Positions 51,501 to 63,250 of a stretch of 64,000 nucleotides of DNA are shown here, in pieces. The notes beneath the pieces are model-generated. The model worked only from the letters and a program-made list of their open reading frames with translations. It made no database searches and was not told where the DNA came from. Positions within the stretch are counted from its first letter, which is position 1. Each line of letters opens with the position of its first letter. Source of the stretch: Fratercula arctica (taxonomy: Eukaryota > Chordata > Aves > Charadriiformes > Alcidae); assembly GCA_947846985.1 (NCBI GenBank), contig CANTUZ010000012.1, positions 21,662,135 through 21,726,134 on the forward strand, in the 5' to 3' direction. Both the position numbers and the translations under genes were made by a program.

Positions 51501-54500
51501 TAATAAAAATTTGGCCTTACTGAGAGGCCCAAGCTGCACAGATATTTTTCACAAATACTAATACCTTCTCTAATGGCAACATCACAGGCAAACACCACCA
51601 GCGTGTCCATTGAAAAAGCAGCAAATGTGACAACAAATGACATATGGCTCTATGATGGCATTTTTCACCAGCAGCTGTTTCACTTTGTAGGGCTGCTCCT
51701 GAACACAAGGTGTCTTTGGTCTTAAGTAAAGCTTTTCCATAATAGCAGCTCTGTCTTTGTTCCTTGTACCTTGGTCCTTGAACCACAGGAGCTGGTTCTG
51801 CCCAGTGAGAATGAGAATATTTCTCTCTTCCTTTCTGTTTCTTTAATTATTCATACTAAATATGGGTTTCATCTGCTAACACTTCTAAAGCAGCAGGAAA
51901 ACTTTTGAAGCAGAATCTTACAGAAGTATAGAAAAGAATGCTGAAAAATTTTGGCAAAGGCACATTTTTGTTATTCATTATTTCAACCCGTTGTCCCACG
52001 AAGGCATAGTTCAGCATGCTGAAGCCTACGGTGCTACCCAGCTCCCTTGTTTAGCTTGAGCTCTCCCTCCAACGGGCAGTTTGCTTTCCTTACTAACAAC
52101 TCCGAAAAGCTCTCCACACTTGTGATAAGCTTGGCATGGGGTTGCAGGCTAGATATCCTATAGTTTGCCCTAAACACCAAACAGTTAACCTTCCTGCAGT
52201 GGTCATTATGTTTCTTCAGAAACCCAAAGCTTAAGGCCAGAAAGCAGCCACAAGTGTTTTTTCTTCAGGATTATTTTGTTTCCAGTTCTTTAATTTCATT
52301 AACACCTGTCTGGACTAGGTGTAGGGCAAAGACTGCACAGGAAGCCTTGTCATATTGAACTCATCACCAACAAACAAACAAGGTGGCCCACACTCTTAAA
52401 GCAGAGCTATTTTCCATTGAGGTCATGTTTTCCAAGCCATGTTTTCCAAAAGAGATCATTAGATCACCTTGTATGGTAACAGATTGGTTTGAATACTTGC
52501 ATTAGGGTGTGTATTCTGTAATGAGGTCACTTTTGATATTAATCACAATGAGCTCTTCAGCTGCTGAGTTTTTTTTCTCCAGCCTTCAAACTATTTGTGA
52601 TTTTTTTCTATATTGCCCCTGGTTTTTACATAGCCTTAATCAAATGCAAGTATCTGTAAAGACAGACACAGCACTCGTCCGCTACTTTACACAGGAGAAA
52701 ACCCACCTTCAAAACCTACTCAGTCTGGAGTAGAAATTTAACTATGGGATTTGTCCCTCAGTTCTTTAGACTTAGTTTACATTTGTCTCCCAAAACTTAC
52801 ACTGCTCAAGGAGTCATGCCCTGATTAGCAGGGTCAAGTACTTTTCCCTTAGTGAAGGAAATTACAGAAAATACTGAAGGGAAAAAGAAAGAAAGAAAAT
52901 AGACTATTACCCTGGTAAAATGATGACAGTGCATGGGAAGGATTGACATAAAAGAGCAAAAAAGAGGTAGCTTTCTTAGAATTTAAACAGTCACGAGAAA
53001 AGCTATTTTCGCTGCCATTTGGGAAAGGGACTTCTGAATTTAAAGAATACTGCAATAATCTAGTTATGTGATTTAAGATGAAATAGAAAGCTAAAGTATA
53101 TGTTGTCACTTTTTTCTTTAATGAAATGCTACACTTAAACGTCTTCATTTGAAAATAATCTGTATGTGGGTTTTTTTAAAAATAGCATCAATTTGGTAGT
53201 TAGAAAAAAAAGGTTCACAGTGTGCTTATGGCTGACTGAATCTGGAGGTTAGCTACAATGCTATCCCTGCTTGCAAGTCCAGCAATGCTGTTGAATGCAG
53301 TCTCCATAAGAACACTGACGCAACTCATACCTTTAGTCTTTTTTCATTCCAAATGTTAAAAGAAAATTTGCCGGTGTATGGAAAGCTTTGTTAAAACAAG
53401 AAATTGAGAATACAATTGCATCATTTTATTTATTAAGAAAAGTATAGAATTCTGTTTCCTTACATATATAAAGGATCAAATAATTTGAGATGGTTTATTT
53501 CATCATAATCCCAGCCCTGGTTTGTTCTTCAGACTTTTCTCTGTGTGGTTTCTCAGGATGTCACTGGAAGTACCCCTGCTCTGCTATCTTTATCTCCTCG
53601 TGTTGTATTTTCCCAGCTTCAGTTTGCTGCCTCTACTTTTTTACACACCTTTGTTTAGGGCAATGATTGTTCAGTTTTGGTGGAGGCCCGTATTATTGTA
53701 GCTACCTGATTCCACAAAGCAGCTCAATGGCTTTGTACAACTATCTTAAATTAAGGGTAACTTCAAAAGATTTAATCCAAACTATAACTTCACATACACC
53801 TCTCCAAGCAATTCTCACAAATAACCATATTTTTGCCTTAGGATGTTATTCGGAGGCATCACGATTTTACCTTCAAAAGGCAGGTCCCACACGTGTTTCA
53901 GCATGGGTAAACCACAAAATGAGTGCCAGATTTAGTTAGGCCATAATAAACCAAACGTCTGTTTTCAAGCCACACTAGTATAATTGGCCACAATTCATCC
54001 AGTCTATTACTAACTCCTAGCTGCTCTTGCTTCCAGAAGCCCTGAGAAAATAGCAAAGGAACCTATTGCACATGAACAACATGGCTGATCTGCACTACTG
54101 TATTATAAATCCAATGTTTTAATGAGATGAGACCCCTCATCTAACAGATGTGAAGCCAGCTGACCAGCCATTCCAGGAAGGGCAGCTTTATGCTGTGCTC
54201 AGACAACTTGCTTGGCACAACACCAGAGCAACAGAGAACCTCGCCTGAATTGCTGGCAGGATTTCCCACCATCTTCATTTACACCTCTTGAAAGATGGCT
54301 TAGTTGAGACGTTTTGAAGACAATTGGCAACACATCCCTTGCATCTGTAAATTAGTTGAGCGTGACAGAAATTCATCATGAAGAAAAGTCACCATTAAAC
54401 TAGCAGCGGATACATTTGAATCAGCTGCAAAAGTAAAGCACAGATGCCAAAAACTCAGAGTCAGATCAGTTTTCTCAACCAAGAAGCAGTACCACAGAAG

Positions 54501-56707
54501 TTGAGCTAAGCCGAGCTTTCATTGCAATTTACCAAGAAGTATTTACAATGTGGAAATACAAAGAATATGGCTGTAGAACAAGGCATACAGGACTTTTCTG
54601 AGTAGTAATTTCTCAGAGAAACTAATCTTAAGTTGAGACAATTACTCTTTCTTAATTACTTTAAATTAAAATTATTTTCTGTGTAATGCTATTTAGGTCA
54701 CCTGAGTATATTAAAACAGTCAAAGATTTACAGTCAGATGTAATTACATCAAACTTTCCAAGGGATTTCCAGCTGTTCTCTGGAATTAATGCATAGCATA
54801 AGGATAGCTGACTGGAGTTTTGTACATGATAGCATTTTTTATACGTTTGCATTTAAAACATAGTCTATATAAAATACAGGCATTTCAGATTTAACTTGCA
54901 TGCTATTTTACAAGGGAAGAAGCCCAGAAGTTCCAGTTATCTCATGTTTGGACACTGAATTCTGAAACAGGTTATTGCTTTAATTCCAGACTAGTATGTT
55001 CCATAGTCAAAACCAGGGTCAGGTGTAGTCTAATTTTTTATTTTAAAGTTTGTTCTTTTGCTTACGGCCCCAGTATTGAGCTTTACCAACTGTCTTCAGT
55101 TCCTTTAGCCATGATGGGAAATGGTGATGTACATCCCTTTGTGGGTTCAAGCCTAAGGATTACTTTATAGCAGAACAGGGTCTTACCCCTGGGTGGCCCT
55201 TGGTTTAGCTTTATTTTGGCAGTGATCCAGAATATTTTCCAGAATTGGTATATGTGTGGTTGGAACAGTTTTCCTTCTCCATTTGCTGCACAAAGCTAGC
55301 AAAAGCACTGTCGCTGTGATTAGGATGAGAGATTACAACAAGGATATAGCGGCTTCTCCACTCTCCAAGATACGTGCACAGTGTTGATAAAACTAAATCT
55401 TGCATATCTTTTATGTTCATGTTTCCTTGCCAGTCCTCCCCATCCTTCTGATGCTGTCTCACAGTGGCACACTGTCTCTCACACTGCCTCCAAGATGGAG
55501 GAAGAAGCTCTCTGTAAGCCTCAGACTCTAGGAAACTTCTCTTACTTTTCCACAGGTCCTTGTAAGTGGCTAAAGCTGTTTTAAAAATGTTGATACATTT
55601 TCAGGATGTCAAGATATTTTTTTTTTCCTTTTGAGGTCTTCGTTCCTTGTCTTTGTCAAATCCTGACCTCAAGAAGAATCATTTCTGTAATGATGGTGAA
55701 TTTTTTCATTTAGAAAAATAGAATATTGGTATGGGGATTTTAGATACATCATTGTACATGCCTAACAGCTCTTAGACTTGGGCAAAAGTGAAATTCTGCC
55801 CTTCCTCTTAAAGCAATTTCTATTGAAACTCAAACCCCATCAGGTAAGGCAAGAAAAGTGTGGAGCATTACAAAATATGGCCATAGGGCCTTTTATATTA
55901 TACCCATCGTGCTTATCTCTTCCTTGTTATTGTCTCATTGTTCAAATATCCTCATGAGAGCTTCCAAGCTCGTATTAATTACCTGTCACCCAATGCAACA
56001 AACTCTTCTTGTGAAGATCTTCCCTATGTTCCCATGTGCCCATTCTTCTTCTCAAGATAGCGTATTTTAGGTGGTACTGCTAGGGGATGCCCACAGATTC
56101 AGAAAACAACTACATTCTTCCAGTCTTTTCTGCCAAAAGGCAAACAGAGCCCTAAGTATCGTCACCACAAGAACAACAGCAACTGCGTTGGAAAAGAGGA
56201 AGGATGTGGTCAAGTAATGGAGAGGGAAACACAGGGATTTTAGGTCCATTTCTGGGAGGAATGAGGCTGCAGCACTCACCACCACAGTTTGTTTCCTTCG
56301 CCACCCTCCGTGCGAGGAGCTGTCGCCTTCCCAAATGCCACACAGAATCTGTCATTTTATATTTAGCAGAGGCTGTGAAATTGCACTTCAGCAATAACGT
56401 ATTTAATAGAAACACAACAAACTGGTAACTGAACAGGTGACAAGTTAGATGGACAACACTGGTCTCCATATTGCATTGTATTGTATCAAGTGCATTACCA
56501 CAGGCAGAGGCCTTTGTCTGAACTGATCTTATATAAAAAGCTTTCAAAACAAAATATCCAAATCAGACCACCACAAAGCTGTATGTGTTTTTAACAGTTT
56601 CCTCAGACAGCATCATCCAGAAGTTTGCCAGGGCAGAGCTGAAGGAGGGTCTTGCATGGAGCACAGAGATTAGGTAACCTGGGGGAAAGGAAGCCGTTCC
56701 TGGTGGA

Positions 56708-56730
56708 TGTGTGTGTGCGCGCGTGTGTGT
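56708..56730. repeat. TG/CG dinucleotide repeat
   Basis: A TG run interrupted by CGCGCG, about 230 bp before the GPR88 CpG island begins. Confidence 0.85.
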
Positions 56731-56959
56731 AATGAGACACTTGCCAGTTCTTCACGAGCAAACCTTGTGTTCTGAGAGCTTACTTCAAAGAATTACTTCA
56801 AATGCTGAAAGAATTACAAAGATTTTATAAAAACAAACTTGCAGTAAGTCTCGAAAAGAGCTGTCTAGGTGCCTGACTCATATTTAAATCTTTAAAGCAC
56901 AACAACAGTTACGTACGTTGCCATATTTACCAGTTATCCCAGATTTCTGGATTTGGCTG

Positions 56960-58440
56960 CAGTCCTGGCCGGCAGCCGGGGGCGGGCAGCTGTCGTGAGG
57001 GCGAGCGGAGCTGAGGGGGCGGGGGGGCCCCAGCGCCCGTCCCGCCGCCCCGGGGAAGCCGCCCGGGCTGCCTGTCGGTGTGCTGAGAGAGGCAAAGAGC
57101 TGCGCGGGGTCAGAAAGGAGCAACAGGAGAATGTATAAAGGGGGGACCGGGCCCCGCGAAGGGGCGCGGTGGGCGGCTCGGCTCCCCTCCCCGACGTGAG
57201 GTGGCCTGAGGGGACGCGGCTCTTCCCGCCCGCCAGGCGCGGGACGGGCCCGCGGGCGCCCCCAAGCGGCGGGGCGGATGGCCGCGGCCCTCCCGGGGGC
57301 CCTCGCGCGGCCGCGGCCCCTCAGCGCGGCGCGGCGGCGGCGCTGGCGCTGCCCACCGTCCCCCGGCGCCGCGGCAGCTGCGGGCAGGGCGGGGCGGCGG
57401 CGGCGGTGGTGCCGGCGGCGGCGGCGGGGCGCGGGGCGGCGGCGGGGCCCTCGCCGCGGGGCAGGACGGAGCGGGCCGCCCGGCGGAACTCCTCGCTGCG
57501 CCATGTGTAGAGCAAGGGGTTGATGGCCGAGAGGGAGCAGAGCAGCAGCCAGCTGGCGGCCTGCAGCGCCGGCGGAGCCGGGCGCAGGAAGAAGCCCAGG
57601 AGGCTGACCCACACCAGGGGCTGGGTGCCCAGGAGGAAGACGCAGCAGAGCAGCAGGACGGAGACGCTGCTGAGGCGGCGCTGGGCCCGGCGCGGCGGCG
57701 GCGGGGCGGCGGGGAAGGGCAGCTGATGGAGGAGGTGGAAGTTGAGGACGCTGACCCGCTTGGCGCTGCCCCGCACCCGCCGCACGATGCCGAGGTAGCA
57801 GTGGAGCAGCAGCGCGGTCTGGCCCAGCACGGCTAGGGCCAGGAGCAGGGCGGTGTAGCGAGAGCCGCCGTCCGTCTGCCGCGGGGGCGGCTGCTGGGCA
57901 GAGCCCGGCGTCCAGAGCCCGGGCAGAAGCGGGACCAGGAGCAGGGCGAGGGCCCAGGAGAGCCCGATCATGCAGCCCGTGTGCCTCCGCTGGTAGAGGG
58001 CCTGGTACACGCTGGGCACCTTGGTGATGAGCACGTACCTGTTGAAGGCCACCAGCAGGTGAGAGGCCAGGGAGACGGTGAGGCCGAGGCCGAGGAGCCC
58101 CCCTCGGAGCAGCCGGTACTCCGCCGAGCGCAGGGAGGAGGAGTTGGGAGGCAGCAGCCCCAGCACAGCCTCCTGGGGCATCCACAGGGCGCACACACTG
58201 AGGTCTGCCGCGCAGCCGTTCACAATGAAGGCATTGCTGGTTGTCTGCAGCTTCTTGAAGGAGAAGACTAAGTAGATGACCATCACATTGGATAAAGTCC
58301 CTGAGATAGCTAAGACCGCATAGAGCAGCGACAGGAAGATGCGGGTCCCGGAGGAGTCCTCCCAGAGCAGCAGCAGAGGCGAGCTAGCACTCCAGGAAGA
58401 GGCGTTGGGCATCTCGCTGAATGCAGCTCAGTTTTGACTT
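56960..58440. other. CpG island covering GPR88
   Basis: Base composition changes sharply from AT-rich flanks to very G+C- and CpG-rich sequence, with many CGGCGG and GCGCGG runs, and returns to AT-rich DNA near 58.45 kb. The densest part (57.0-57.8 kb) covers the 3' half and region downstream of the gene rather than its start. This suits an unmethylated or Polycomb-type island around a tissue-specific gene. No value was computed. Confidence 0.85.
57321..58412 (-). CDS. GPR88: GPR88, orphan class-A G-protein-coupled receptor
   Basis: An uninterrupted 363-residue frame closely matching mammalian GPR88 (about 384 residues), a Gi/o-coupled orphan receptor enriched in striatal medium spiny neurons. 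Seven helices are visible, at about residues 25-50, 61-84, 104-129, 147-167, 186-210, 249-275 and 284-304. Class-A landmarks are N42 in helix 1, D70 in AADLS, N124-R125-Y126 (NRY in place of DRY, as in mammalian GPR88), W153, P265 in TQPLVWV, and N298-PLLY. GPR88-specific stretches include KLQTTSNAFIVNGCAADLSV, LWMPQEAVLGLLP, YQALYQRRHT and RVSVLNFHLLHQL. There is no cysteine at the top of helix 3. Sequons occur at N3 and N90. The third intracellular loop is shorter than in human. The tail after about residue 320 is Ala/Pro/Gly-rich and not alignable with mammals. The start is chosen because MPNASS aligns with the mammalian MTNSSS start. Overlapping frames in this GC-rich exon are shadows. Confidence 0.97.
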   Translation of the reverse strand: MPNASSWSASSPLLLLWEDSSGTRIFLSLLYAVLAISGTLSNVMVIYLVFSFKKLQTTSNAFIVNGCAADLSVCALWMPQEAVLGLLPPNSSSLRSAEYRLLRGGLLGLGLTVSLASHLLVAFNRYVLITKVPSVYQALYQRRHTGCMIGLSWALALLLVPLLPGLWTPGSAQQPPPRQTDGGSRYTALLLALAVLGQTALLLHCYLGIVRRVRGSAKRVSVLNFHLLHQLPFPAAPPPPRRAQRRLSSVSVLLLCCVFLLGTQPLVWVSLLGFFLRPAPPALQAASWLLLCSLSAINPLLYTWRSEEFRRAARSVLPRGEGPAAAPRPAAAAGTTAAAAPPCPQLPRRRGTVGSASAAAAPR

Positions 58441-60370
58441 CTCCCTGTAAATCCCATCCTTGTGCGGGTCAGAAGATCCTGCTGCAGGAGTCTCCCACCA
58501 AGCACAAGGGAGGACGTGCAGCTGAGAGACTCTAAGGCAGGTTTCAGTCATACAAGCTGCAAGGTCCAGGAAACGCAGCTGTCAGTAACAATCCAGAGAA
58601 CAGCAATGTCCAAGGCAGGTAGGTGGCAAGAGACCCCACAGACTGTAGCTAGCGAAGGTGGGTCCATAGGGAGCAGATAGCTGTTGGCAGACCAGAGCGC
58701 AACTGAGGATTCTGTAGCTGTGAAAATGCCAAAAGCAGCAGCACCTTGCAATCAGCAGCAGAAACGGCAGCAACTGATACAAAGCTTTGCAGTTTCTCCT
58801 GTGCCACAGTACGTACACTGTATATCATTCCAGGAAGATTCAGCCCTTCCATTCTTCATGAATTATTCAGCAGATTTTCAACTTGTTAAATCAAGAAGAA
58901 AAAAAAAAAAAAAACCCAAACCCTATCGTGCTCCAGAAATACTGCAACTATAGTCTGACTCTCTTCTCTTTGCCTTACTAGGTTCCTGCTTCTCATTTAC
59001 ACAACTTTCATTTGCAGCAAGCTTTCAAACCAGTATCAGTCACTTCTGTCTGAAATACAATCCATTTACTGTAGAAACTCCTCTGCTAGATACTCACTTA
59101 AATGGATTTTTTTTCCTGATCTTATTTTTGTTAAGAGAATGCGCACTATGCTTCTGCAATCTTGAAGTTAATTTTAGAACTGGTCTATAATAACAATATA
59201 CTTTCCAAATTAAATCTTTCAAACATGATAGAGACACAGATCTCTGGTAAGACAGTACTTCATATTTGAGGAAGCTGGTCTTCAAACTACATATTCTATG
59301 TTTCTTCATAAAAGTCAGCCTGTCTCAGCCTGCAGGAAATCCTGCATCACCAACCTGCCGGAGGTGAATGCTGGTGTCAGTAAGTACACAGATAAAACAG
59401 AATCAGTGTAGCGTTTGAAATGGTCTCGCACCAAAACTAATTCAGAGTTTCCGCAGAGGTGAAAGACAGGTTCTTAGGCAGACTAAAAGCTGGTTGAAGA
59501 GTAGGACTTAACAGTCCCTTCCCAAATGGAGAAGAGTTAGTAGTGGGATTCTCCCAGGAACTGTACAGTGCTTTACTCATTCAGGGACAAAATGTTAACT
59601 CTCCTTACCCTGGAAAAGATTTAATAAGGAACTGAGAAAAAGAACTTGTATTTCCTCTCAAAAGCTTTCCAGAAAAGGAATGCTGATTAATTTTGTGGTG
59701 ACTTTAGCAGAAAAACTGCTTTTAAAGGTTGGTTATATGTGGGCTATAGAACTAAGCAATCTCAGCTTGTAAGGTATGGCTTGTATATTGGTCAAAGATA
59801 CCTTTATACAGTGTTCTTAGATACTGTTAAACTAGCGATGCTAACAAATGATAATACCAAAACAATATATTAGGATGTAATTATAGTTACAATATAAATT
59901 CTTTAAGATAATGAAGTTAATTTGTGTGGCTCAATGGATTATTTTGTTGCAACATAGCACATCTTTTATTTGACAGAAGGGATCATGTTTGCAAATTACA
60001 GGACTATTGGTCCAAAGGTGGATTTGTTACAAATATGTTTATCTATGTTCTTTTTTAGTTAATTAGATTGCTCATGTACTTAAGGTTAAAGGCATACCTG
60101 AGTGATTTACTTGATCAGACCCTTAATTACCATATTTTTTGCCTGCTGCACTTTACAGTGTAGATCTAATCAAGTGTCAAACCTTTTGAGGCCTTTCATT
60201 GTTTAGCTGTCAGTAGAGAACAGTTATTATAGAAACTAAAATCCTCCTCTTTCTGCAGTACTGTAATTGAAAAATATTCTCTAAACCTGTAACAAGAAAT
60301 ATCTCCCTCACGAAAAAGCTTCATAAAGAATACTTTAAAGAGATGATTAACAGTTTCATAAGGCATTAGC
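58441..60370. other. GPR88 upstream region, no further gene seen
   Basis: Expected to hold the GPR88 promoter and its non-coding first exon. An A run is at about 58898-58914. Several short overlapping frames at 58.5-58.95 kb lack any domain. No start site could be fixed from sequence alone. Confidence 0.5.
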
Positions 60371-60480
60371 CACAGAATCATAGGCCCAGTAGAGACCTCT
60401 AGATTTATTTAATCTATCCTTACACGTTTATCAAACCTCTTTTTAAAGATCTCATGTGCTACAGCTTGTTCTCCCAAAAC
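60371..60480 (-). repeat. old CR1 fragment, minus orientation
   Basis: Begins CACAGAATCATAGGCCCAGT and AGAGACCTCTAGATTTATTT, matching the antisense CR1 end (AGAATCATAGAAT..., AGAGACCTCTA...TCTAGTCCA) with mutations. It is about 110 bp long and lies between GPR88 and the candidate CDC14A tail. Confidence 0.7.
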
Positions 60481-61436
60481 AAGGATATATATTTATATAT
60501 GAAGCAACAGAAATGGTAAAGTTCAAGGATAAATGAACAGAGAATATGAAACAAGTTTCAGAGTATTTCTTAGAATCTCGTAGTATTTAAAGACTTCCCT
60601 GGTCTTTTCACTGTCCCCAAATTTGTTGTTAAGAAACTGATTGTTACTGAATACTGGCTACATTTATCATTCATTTTTAAGAACAATAAGTTGTACATTA
60701 GCTGGCATTTACTGTATTTCATATAATAAATCAAAGTTAAGTCTAGAAAAAGGCTAAGGGAGAGGTTGATGCCTACATACTAGAAACTTTTTGATTAGCT
60801 GTTCTTCCTTTATATTTACTTCACGCATCCAAATCAACATCCCTTAATTGTCTGAATCTAGTAGCAGAAGGCTTTTATCGTGTTTCTATATTAGACTGGC
60901 ACTAGAATTTGGGCAACTTCTAAAGCATCCGCTCTATTCCTGGCTTTGCCATTCCTTTAGAGTGGCTGTGTAACAGTTACTTACTGTCCTCATTGTCTAT
61001 TGCAGTACAGACTTATCTGACAGGAATATCAAGCACCGTGGATAAATAATCATGCAACACAACAAATCTGCTGAAAATCAGCAGCCGAGTTAAACAGTGT
61101 TAGACCCATTTGTGACTAGTTTTTAATTGAAGGAAGGCTAAAAAGCTAAATGAAAGCATGATCTTTTAGGTTCTCATGCACAAAGACCCTGCTATTAGTG
61201 AGATTAAGAAACGTGTTGCACATGCAAAAAAGTACAAGAAGGTTAGCTAGGGAGATCAGTTATAAAAGGTACCTGCCATACTAATGTATTTTTGCAGTGT
61301 CATCTTATTTATAAATACATTAACATGCTTTAGAAGTGAAGAGCTATTCTTCAGTTGGAGATCTAATCATATTAGTTTACGTCAAAAGATCCAAGAAAGA
61401 AAAGCCAAGAACAAGGAAGCTGGTTGATACAGGTGT

Positions 61437-61513
61437 TTTATTATCAATTAGCTGTATGTATATGTGTGTATATATATATGTATCTACATTTCAAAATTAC
61501 ACAATATTTTATT
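61437..61513 (-). terminator. candidate poly(A) signals of the upstream gene (CDC14A?)
   Basis: Minus-strand AATAAA occurs at 61437-61442 and at 61508-61513. The first is followed by a T-rich, GT-containing stretch (TGTTCTTGGCTTTTC), as expected past a cleavage site. Confidence 0.4.
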
Positions 61514-61680
61514 AAGGAAAACTATTTATAACAAAGTACATGACAAAATTCTTTATAAGAGGTAGAATTACCTTACCATTAATCTATAATTCATATACAG
61601 TATATTGTATATATATGCACACACATATGCTACTTCGTGTGTGTATATGTTACATATACACAGTTATGAAAAAAGTACAG
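61450..61680. repeat. TA/TG/CA-rich simple sequence
   Basis: Alternating TATA and TGTG/CACA runs (for example GTGTGTATATATATATG, and CACACACATATG near 61618) scattered over about 230 bp inside the candidate 3' UTR. Confidence 0.7.
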
Positions 61681-63250
61681 TATTGCATGTAAATTTTATT
61701 CAGTGATTTATATAGCTGCTCTCAGTATTGCTTATTAACACTTTCAGTACAACTTTCCATAGCAATTTGTGATCCAGTCTTCTAAAAAAAAATAACGTGG
61801 CACTTTATCTTAACTTAAGTTGTAAAGCAAATACAGGGCATTCACAGGTCTTCAGGAACAAAGACTGACAATTCAACCAAATTTTATTTTCAAGCTTCCG
61901 TAGATATCGGAAAAACTCATAGGTAACAAATCTGTTTTGTTTTTGTCTTCTAAATTAGCATCAAATTAAGTCCTCGCAGCTGCTTACATTTTTTGCGGAG
62001 TTCTGAAAATTTTACACATGATCTCTAGTACTTCACTGTAATACCACTTCATTCCAAGTCTCATTCCTAACCACACCTGATTAAACTATACAGTACAGAG
62101 CATCCTTACTACTGACAAAAACATTCTGTGATACAGGTTACCTTAGCTGTATGCTTAACAATAGTTTTCAAATTTAAAAGTTTATGAAGCATCCTATTGG
62201 TAAGTAAAATTTTAATATACTTCCAACATTTACTTTAGTATGTTTTGCTAATGAAACTGTACACACGCTGCCAAATATAGGTTAAAAACATATAAGTATG
62301 CAGCACTGCCAAATTAATTGTACATACACCTTCTTAAACAATCTGCCTTCATTTTTGTAGTATATATTGCATAGCAAAATTTAACATTCTACATTGAAAA
62401 GAAAAAAGTTAAAACATTCCTTTAAGACAAATTGAAAGAAAGCCTTAATTGTACAATTGAATCATCGGATAAATTACTTTCTCTTTGCAAGGGAAGACGT
62501 AAGTTACATTACATCTCAACAAATATTTTCCTTTTTTTTTTATTTTCATAGGGTTTCCTTATGAAACATTAGCAGCTGAAAGTGGAAAGCAGACTATGTA
62601 TCAAGACTTCAGTTGATAGTGTGGTAACTAATCTCTCACTAGTTAGACTTTCATTAAGTTACCAGATGACCAATTAGTGAAAAAGTAATTACATTAGGCT
62701 TTTAGCAATAATGATGGACCCATAAACCAAGAAAAACATCTTGTTCATAAAAAAATTTTCATCTTTGATAAACACGTAAAAATTCTTTAAAATACACGTT
62801 TTTGTAGCAAAGAAGTGAACAATACTAAATTAAAATATATTCTAATCTTTACATAATTTTTATATATATTGCTTACCAAAATATTCTCTTAATACATATT
62901 TTAACACTGTACACAAGTTAATAAATGTCTTAATGAAACTCATTAGAAATATACTCAAGCTGTCTCAGCATTAAAAATTTAAATCTGTATATAACATGGG
63001 GCAAAATAATTTCCATAAATTCAACATCAGTGCATCTGCAGTAGTCATTAACAAGAGATTTCTGCCTGTTAAGAAGTCTCCTCGTGATGTTAAGGTTTTC
63101 ATATGTCTTGTACTGAAGATTCCTCCTCTGAGTGAGCAGCTTCCTTCCTTAAGTTCTTCTCCTTCGTGAAGGACTTCGATTTTAAGAGCTGAACAGGTTT
63201 CACCAAAGCAGCAAGGCTTTAGTACTGAACATGCTCAGATTGAAGGGACT

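Larger units (their letters stand above)
41311..56959. other. gene-poor interval between VCAM1 and GPR88, second part
   Basis: About 15.6 kb without a recognisable gene. The part nearest GPR88 (about 56.1-56.95 kb) may belong to the GPR88 3' UTR, which is long in mammals, but no convincing AATAAA was found close to the stop. An ATTAAA lies on the minus strand at 56401-56406. Confidence 0.55.
61415..63248 (-). other. candidate terminal exon and 3' UTR, possibly CDC14A
   Basis: On the minus strand a strong acceptor (GTTTTTCTTCTCTGCACAG) ends at 63249-63250. The exon after it has a stop in every frame within about 50 nt; phase 0 would end SLQSEHVQY. The rest is AT-rich and non-coding, and reaches an AATAAA at 61437-61442 followed by a T/GT-rich downstream stretch. 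That is the shape of a last exon that is mostly 3' UTR, about 1.8 kb. In vertebrates CDC14A lies directly upstream of GPR88 in the same orientation, so its tail is expected here. Identity rests on synteny only. Confidence 0.4.

Noticed and set aside
56884..58194. 436-codon minus-strand frame overlapping GPR88 in another reading frame
   Set aside because: It is a shadow of the GPR88 exon: composition is Ala/Pro/Arg-rich with no domain, and long alternative frames are expected where G+C is extreme.
63000..63230. Open minus-strand stretch with a cysteine-rich peptide and an RGD triplet
   Set aside because: It begins right after a stop in the frame and lies inside the probable 3' UTR; no family is recognised, and the RGD is likely chance.
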